Part shown: positions 59,577 through 64,000 of the stretch, in pieces
How positions within the stretch are numbered: the stretch's first letter is position 1
Layout: each line of letters opens with the position of its first letter
Notes under the pieces: generated by a model
What the model saw: only the letters and a program-made list of their open reading frames with translations
Told to the model about the DNA's origin: nothing
Database searches by the model: none
Origin: an uncultured Allomuricauda sp.
GTDB taxonomy: Bacteria; Bacteroidota; Bacteroidia; Flavobacteriales; Flavobacteriaceae
DNA: 64,000 nucleotides
Assembly: GCF_947495325.1 (NCBI RefSeq)
Contig: NZ_CANLYK010000001.1
Span: 682,001 to 746,000 of the forward strand
Direction of reading: 5' to 3'
Translations under genes and position numbers: made by a program

Positions 59577-61988
59577 ATGAAGCCAGATTCTAGCACAAGT
59601 AGCGATATTTCTTTTGATGATTTTCAATCACAAATCCTTAAGGATTATGTAGTTGCGGTCACCAGTAGAGAATGTAGCTTGCTAGGTAGACGGGAAGTGT
59701 TATCTGGAAAGGCGAAGTTTGGAATTTTTGGAGATGGTAAGGAATTGCCTCAGCTTGCAATGGCGAGAGCATTCCAAAATGGTGATTTTAGAAGTGGTTA
59801 TTACAGGGACCAAACTTTTATGATGGCCCTAGGAAACCTGAGTCCCAAAGAATTTTTTCATGGTCTCTATGCCACTACGGATATAGAAAAGGAACCCATG
59901 AGTGCAGGCAGACAGATGGGAGCACACTTTGTAACCCACAGCCTGAATAATGATGGTACCTGGAAAGATTTAACCCAACAAAAGAATAGTAGCGCAGATA
60001 TTTCGTGTACAGCAGGTCAAATGCCACGCTTGTTGGGATTGGCCCAAGCTTCAAAAATCTATAGAAACGTAAAAGAGATTAACCAAACCAACTTTTCAAA
60101 AAATGGAAACGAAGTTGCTTGGGGGACTATAGGTAATGCAAGCACAAGTGAAGGCCACTTTTTTGAAACCGTAAACGCTGCCGGGGTAATGCAAGTACCT
60201 ATGGTTATTGCCATTTGGGATGATGCCTATGGTATTTCCGTTCCTGCAGAGTTTCATACTACAAAAGGCGATATCTCAGAAATGCTAAAAGGGCTACAAC
60301 GCGATGAATCCAACGAAGGCTATGAAATGCTGAAGGTTAAAGGTTGGGACTACACGGGTTTGATACATGCTTTTGAGAATGCTTCCGATATTGCTAGGGA
60401 AAACCATATTCCTGTTCTTATACATGTTACTGACCTTACGCAACCTCAAGGGCATTCAACCTCTGGTTCCCATGAGCGCTATAAATCTGAGGATCGCTTG
60501 GAATGGGAACGGGAAAACGATTGTAACAAACGTTTTAGGGAATGGGTTCTTGAAAATAATATTTCCACTGAAGAGGAATTAAAAAAATTGGAGCGGCAAA
60601 TAAAACAAGAAGTTAGGGCTGCAAAAAAAGAAGCATGGGCCGAATTTTTGGAACCACATCTTATTGCAAAAAAGCAGCTTATCCGATTGTTGGAGAATGT
60701 ATCAGCTAAAAGTCCGAACAAGAGCTTCATATCAAAAATAAAAAATGATTTGATTGCTATTGAAGAACCTTTAAAAAAGGACCTAGCATCCCAATCAAGA
60801 AAGGCTCTGCGTTATCTTTTGGGTGAATCAGCACAAGAAAAAAAGGCCCTGCAACAATGGATCAAAAACTTCTTGGTTGTAAACCAACCCAAGTATAGTT
60901 CACATCTTTACAACGAAGGCCCAACCAAGGCAACAAATATCAATTCCATACCTCCATCTTATTCAGATGACTCGAAATCTGTGGATGGTAGGATTATCTT
61001 ACGAGATAATTTCGATACTATTTTTAACAAGTATCCAGAGGCAATGGTATTTGGAGAAGATACTGGGGCAATTGGAGATGTAAATCAGGGGCTAGAAGGC
61101 CTACAGAAAAAATACGGGCCATTGCGTGTAGCGGATACAGGGATTCGGGAAACGACCATTATTGGACAAGGTATTGGTCTTGCGCTAAGAGGTTTAAGAC
61201 CAATAGCAGAAATTCAATATTTAGATTATATTCTTTACGCAATACAGACCTTAAGTGATGATTTAGCATCACTCATGTACCGTACAGTCGGTAAGCAAAA
61301 AGCACCTCTCATTGTAAGGACTAGAGGCCATCGATTAGAAGGTATTTGGCATTCAGGGTCACAAATGGGTGGGCTTGTTCATCTGTTACGCGGCATGTAT
61401 ATTTTAGTGCCTAGAAACATGACCCAAGCTGCAGGTTTTTACAATACCCTAATGAAAAGTGATGAACCAGCCTTGGTTATTGAAAGTCTCAACGGTTATC
61501 GTTTAAAAGAAAAAATGCCTGTTAACCTTGGAGAATTTCGCACCCCAATAGGAAAGGTTGAAACTATCAAGGAAGGTAACGATATTACTCTTCTTTCATA
61601 TGGTTCAACGCTTAGAATTGTAGAAAAAACAGCTCAAGAACTACTGGAGGTTGGCATTGATGCTGAAGTTATTGATGCACAATCCTTATTACCATTTGAT
61701 TTGGACCATGATGTAACCAAAAGTTTGAAAAAAACTAATAGACTCTTAATTATTGATGAAGATGTACCTGGAGGATGTTCGGCTTATCTTCTACAACAAA
61801 TAATCGAAGAACAAGGAGGTTATCAATATTTAGATAGTGCTCCGCAGACACTAACGGCAAAAGCTCATCGACCAGCTTATGCTTCAGATGGGGATTATTT
61901 TTCAAAACCAAGTGCCGAGGATATTTTTGAGAAAATCTGCCAAATTATGCATGAGGCTGACCCAAAGTCTTTTCCCAGTTTACGATAA
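59577..61988 (+). CDS. 2-oxo acid dehydrogenase E1, alpha/beta fusion
   Basis: 803 residues. The alpha part (about 1-400) starts DFQSQILKDYVVAVTSREC and includes GYYRDQTFMMALGNLSP. The TPP/Mg motif reads GNASTSEG at 186-193 with WDDAYGIS about 30 residues later, where typical enzymes have GDGxxSEG and NN. The beta part (from about 480) has AMVFGEDTGAIGDVNQGLEG, RVADTGIRETTIIGQGIGLA and the C-terminal transketolase-like domain with LLIIDEDVPGGCSAY. It should be an E1 for branched-chain or other 2-oxo acids. A second, different E1 lies at the left edge of the window. Confidence 0.9.
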   Translation: MKPDSSTSSDISFDDFQSQILKDYVVAVTSRECSLLGRREVLSGKAKFGIFGDGKELPQLAMARAFQNGDFRSGYYRDQTFMMALGNLSPKEFFHGLYATTDIEKEPMSAGRQMGAHFVTHSLNNDGTWKDLTQQKNSSADISCTAGQMPRLLGLAQASKIYRNVKEINQTNFSKNGNEVAWGTIGNASTSEGHFFETVNAAGVMQVPMVIAIWDDAYGISVPAEFHTTKGDISEMLKGLQRDESNEGYEMLKVKGWDYTGLIHAFENASDIARENHIPVLIHVTDLTQPQGHSTSGSHERYKSEDRLEWERENDCNKRFREWVLENNISTEEELKKLERQIKQEVRAAKKEAWAEFLEPHLIAKKQLIRLLENVSAKSPNKSFISKIKNDLIAIEEPLKKDLASQSRKALRYLLGESAQEKKALQQWIKNFLVVNQPKYSSHLYNEGPTKATNINSIPPSYSDDSKSVDGRIILRDNFDTIFNKYPEAMVFGEDTGAIGDVNQGLEGLQKKYGPLRVADTGIRETTIIGQGIGLALRGLRPIAEIQYLDYILYAIQTLSDDLASLMYRTVGKQKAPLIVRTRGHRLEGIWHSGSQMGGLVHLLRGMYILVPRNMTQAAGFYNTLMKSDEPALVIESLNGYRLKEKMPVNLGEFRTPIGKVETIKEGNDITLLSYGSTLRIVEKTAQELLEVGIDAEVIDAQSLLPFDLDHDVTKSLKKTNRLLIIDEDVPGGCSAYLLQQIIEEQGGYQYLDSAPQTLTAKAHRPAYASDGDYFSKPSAEDIFEKICQIMHEADPKSFPSLR

Positions 61989-62138
61989 TTGAAGAACATT
62001 TGTTCTCACTTAAGCACAAACATAGTATTAAGCCTATCAGTTTTGTCCTTAATTACTTACTTAAACTAACTTTAATAGTCCATTCCTACTTTCATTTGGA
62101 CATAATTCATATTTTCACAGTACCTAAATTCCCCTTTC

Positions 62139-62516
62139 ATGAAAAATAATCTTTTAATACACCTAGGTCTTGCGCTATTAAGAATCGTCCCCTCTGCATT
62201 TATGCTAACCCATGGTTATTCTAAATTTCAAAAGCTTATCAGTGGTAATACCGAATTTGCCAACCCTTTGGGTATTGGACAAGCTCCTTCGCTCTTCTTA
62301 ACTGTAATAGGTGAGTTTATTTGTCCCATTCTTATTATCATAGGATTTAAGACACGTTGGGCAACAATTCCAACGGCTATTACCATGTTTGTAGCTGCTT
62401 TTGTAGTTCATGGTTCAGATCCTTTTGGAAAAAAAGAATTGGCCTTACTATATCTTACCATTTTTGCAGTAGTATTTCTACTAGGACCGGGTAAATACAG
62501 TATCGACAAAAAATAA
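62139..62516 (+). CDS. DoxX-family membrane protein
   Basis: 125 residues with four hydrophobic helices. The segments LLRIVPSAFMLTHGYSKFQ, GEFICPILIIIGFKTRWATI and the terminal ALLYLTIFAVVFLLGPGKYS are typical of DoxX. DoxX proteins are subunits of thiosulfate:quinone oxidoreductase in archaea but in bacteria are mostly of unknown function. It converges with holA, one base between stops. Confidence 0.88.
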   Translation: MKNNLLIHLGLALLRIVPSAFMLTHGYSKFQKLISGNTEFANPLGIGQAPSLFLTVIGEFICPILIIIGFKTRWATIPTAITMFVAAFVVHGSDPFGKKELALLYLTIFAVVFLLGPGKYSIDKK

Positions 62517-62517
62517 T

Positions 62518-63519
62518 CTATACAATTTTGGTCAGCAGCTCTTTAAGAAGGTCGGCTTGAGTAAGATTGCTTGCCCCCACACCTTTACTTTTTAAATCCA
62601 ATTGTCTTAGGTTTGAGATAATTGAACTCACTCTCCGCATTGGGTAGTTTTTGGCAGCAACTGTATATTCATTTACAAAATACGGGTTTACACCAAGTGC
62701 CTTTGCAACATTGCCTGGGGAATGGTCTTTGAGACCATGATATTGCAATAGCTGGGTAAAAAAAGTATTCAATAATGTAATAGTGACCACAAAAGGATTG
62801 TCCTTGGGATTTTGCGAAAAATAATTGATTATACGGGTAGCTTTACCAACATTTCGTTCGCCAAGAGCCTTTTTAAGTTCAAAATTGTTAAAATCCTTGC
62901 TAATACCTATATGCTGTTCAATTAATTCTGGAGTGATTTCTATGGTTTCAGGTACTACTATCATTAGTTTGTCAAGTTCATTACTGATCTTGCTAAGATC
63001 CGTTCCCAGAAACTCTACAAGCAACATGCAAGCTTTGGGAGAAATCTTATATTTCTTTCCATTTAAAATTTTTCGTATCCAATCAGCTACTTGATTATCG
63101 TATAACTTCTTACTCTCAAATAATTCTCCCGTTTTCAGAATAGATTTATATAATTTTTTCCGCTTATCAAGTTTTTTGTATTTATAACAGAAGACTAGTA
63201 TTGTAGTTGGCTGAGGGTTTTCAACGTAAGCGTTAAGGTTTTCAATAGAACGGGAAAGATGCTGTGCCTCTTTAACTATAACAACTTGGTATTCTGCCAT
63301 CATGGGAAATCGTTTCGCATTGGATATAACCTCATCAACACTGGTCTCACGCCCATAAAGCACCATTTGGTTAAAACCCTGTTCCTCTTCGGTTAAAACA
63401 TTATCCGCAATGTACTTTGAAATCTTATCAATATAATAAGGCTCATCACCCATTAAAAAATAAATGGGTTTCGGATTTCCCTGATTTATATTGGCTACAA
63501 TTTCCTTTACGCTGTCCAT
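62518..63519 (-). CDS. holA: DNA polymerase III subunit delta
   Basis: 333 residues. Clamp-loader delta subunit, which opens the beta sliding clamp. Conserved features are KPIYFLMGDEPYYIDKISKY near the N-terminus, FNQMVLYGRETSVDEVISNA, RFPMMAEYQVVIVKEAQ and the C-terminal helical domain NRxPMRRVSSIISNLRQLDL-like region, ending ...ADLLKELLTKI. The fold is AAA+-like but the Walker A is degenerate, as normal for delta. It is divergent from the HsdR-N-like gene, with 26 bases between starts. Confidence 0.92.
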   Translation of the reverse strand: MDSVKEIVANINQGNPKPIYFLMGDEPYYIDKISKYIADNVLTEEEQGFNQMVLYGRETSVDEVISNAKRFPMMAEYQVVIVKEAQHLSRSIENLNAYVENPQPTTILVFCYKYKKLDKRKKLYKSILKTGELFESKKLYDNQVADWIRKILNGKKYKISPKACMLLVEFLGTDLSKISNELDKLMIVVPETIEITPELIEQHIGISKDFNNFELKKALGERNVGKATRIINYFSQNPKDNPFVVTITLLNTFFTQLLQYHGLKDHSPGNVAKALGVNPYFVNEYTVAAKNYPMRRVSSIISNLRQLDLKSKGVGASNLTQADLLKELLTKIV

Positions 63520-63545
63520 TCAGAAAAAATTATCAAATTTGTCCA

Positions 63546-63992
63546 ATGCAAGCCTTGAACTTCCCCAAGTATTCGTTTAGAGTCAAAAATAGCGAAAATG
63601 GCCTCCATATCTTTGACCCTATTCGTAAAAAATTTGTTGTGCTGCAACCCGAAGAATGGGTGCGCCAACATATTGTCCATTTTTTAATCGCTACAAAGAA
63701 GTATCCCGAAAGCCTCATCAACGTAGAAAAACAGCTGATTGTCAACACCTTGAAAAAACGTTATGATGTTGTCGTTTTTGAACCCAACGGCTCAATCCAA
63801 ATCTTAGTGGAATGCAAAGCGCCAGAAATTAAAATTGACCAAAAAACGTTTGACCAGATTGCCCAGTACAATTATCAATTAAAGTCCAAGTACCTTATGG
63901 TTACAAATGGCATGCAACATTATTATTGTAAAATGGACCACGAAAATGAAAAATACAAGTTTTTGAAGGAAATTCCTGATTTTAGCCGTTAA
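63546..63992 (+). CDS. HsdR-N-like nuclease-fold protein
   Basis: 148 residues from the ATG at 63546. It contains the type I restriction HsdR N-terminal endonuclease-like core: FDPIRKKFVVLQPEEWVRQH, then KKRYDVVVFEPNGSIQILVE leading to the ECKAPEIKI segment (the ExK motif), and FDQIAQYNYQLKSKYLMVTN. No methylase or specificity subunit is nearby, so it is a solitary domain, common in Bacteroidota next to holA. The 63417 in-frame start lies inside holA on the other strand and is rejected. The gene ends eight bases before the window edge. Confidence 0.87.
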   Translation: MQALNFPKYSFRVKNSENGLHIFDPIRKKFVVLQPEEWVRQHIVHFLIATKKYPESLINVEKQLIVNTLKKRYDVVVFEPNGSIQILVECKAPEIKIDQKTFDQIAQYNYQLKSKYLMVTNGMQHYYCKMDHENEKYKFLKEIPDFSR

Positions 63993-64000
63993 TTTGCTGC

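Noticed and set aside
63417..63545. Extended start of the HsdR-N-like protein
   Set aside because: The extension lies in the holA gene on the opposite strand; the ATG at 63546 gives the conserved N-terminus.

Overview
The window is chromosomal DNA from a member of the Bacteroidota, most likely a marine Flavobacteriaceae close to the Muricauda/Flagellimonas group; I cannot fix the genus. The evidence is low GC outside one block, starts without Shine-Dalgarno sequences, several promoters of the TTG / TAnnTTTG type, an alginate lyase lipoprotein, many lipoproteins with SCS- or ACS-type lipoboxes, fused alpha/beta E1 dehydrogenases, DCC, DUF1835 and QEGLA-motif proteins. I saw no rRNA, tRNA, CRISPR array, insertion sequence or prophage.

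Layout. 1-9.7 kb: housekeeping and metabolic genes (edge-truncated E1 dehydrogenase, 2OG-Fe(II) oxygenase, SUI1 factor, nucleoside phosphorylase, response regulator, ung, YfcC transporter, mutS2 without an Smr domain). 9.8-20.5 kb: the accessory region. A PL7 alginate lyase and a 0.6 kb gene-free stretch precede seven tandem paralogous lipoprotein genes of about 320 codons (11329-18129), one short lipoprotein gene and a membrane TPR-HTH regulator. 20.8-24.1 kb: methyltransferase, amidohydrolase, DCC protein, small lipoprotein. 24.1-29.1 kb (minus): a DUF1552/DUF1592 pair with a cytochrome-c-like heme motif. 29.3-34.8 kb (minus): a QEGLA metallopeptidase, N-formylglutamate amidohydrolase and ATP-grasp ligase in an overlapping operon, then a dicarboxylate symporter and aroC. 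34.9-47.6 kb: lipid A phosphatase-like gene, large FAD/Fe-S oxidoreductase, TlpA-like lipoprotein, rhomboid, acyltransferase, glmM, an ACP phosphodiesterase homologue, ggt, a second ATP-grasp gene. 47.6-50.9 kb: an S24-type repressor divergent from a radical-SAM/DUF4130 pair, with three operator-like inverted repeats between them. 50.9-64 kb: small enzymes, a decayed lipoprotein gene, uvrA, a LOG-family protein, a catalytically dead M1-like protein with a barrel-like C-terminus, a fused E1 enzyme, a DoxX protein, holA and an HsdR-N-like protein.

How the genes work together. The lipoprotein array is the strongest candidate for an undescribed system. All seven members share a lipobox, one cadherin-like repeat ending in a DxDD-like motif, a conserved region of about 190 residues that I cannot assign, and a C-terminal motif of the form YQGLSTxIKQWD. 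They look co-transcribed, are visibly GC-richer than the surroundings, and sit between an alginate lyase and a signalling TPR-HTH protein, which suggests a surface-exposed, duplicating family. The second candidate is the QEGLA/ATP-grasp operon: a HExxxH peptidase and an ATP-grasp ligase side by side resemble the eraser and writer halves of an amino-acid addition/removal cycle. The S24 repressor with its operators and the radical-SAM pair form a compact, probably damage-responsive DNA-metabolism module.
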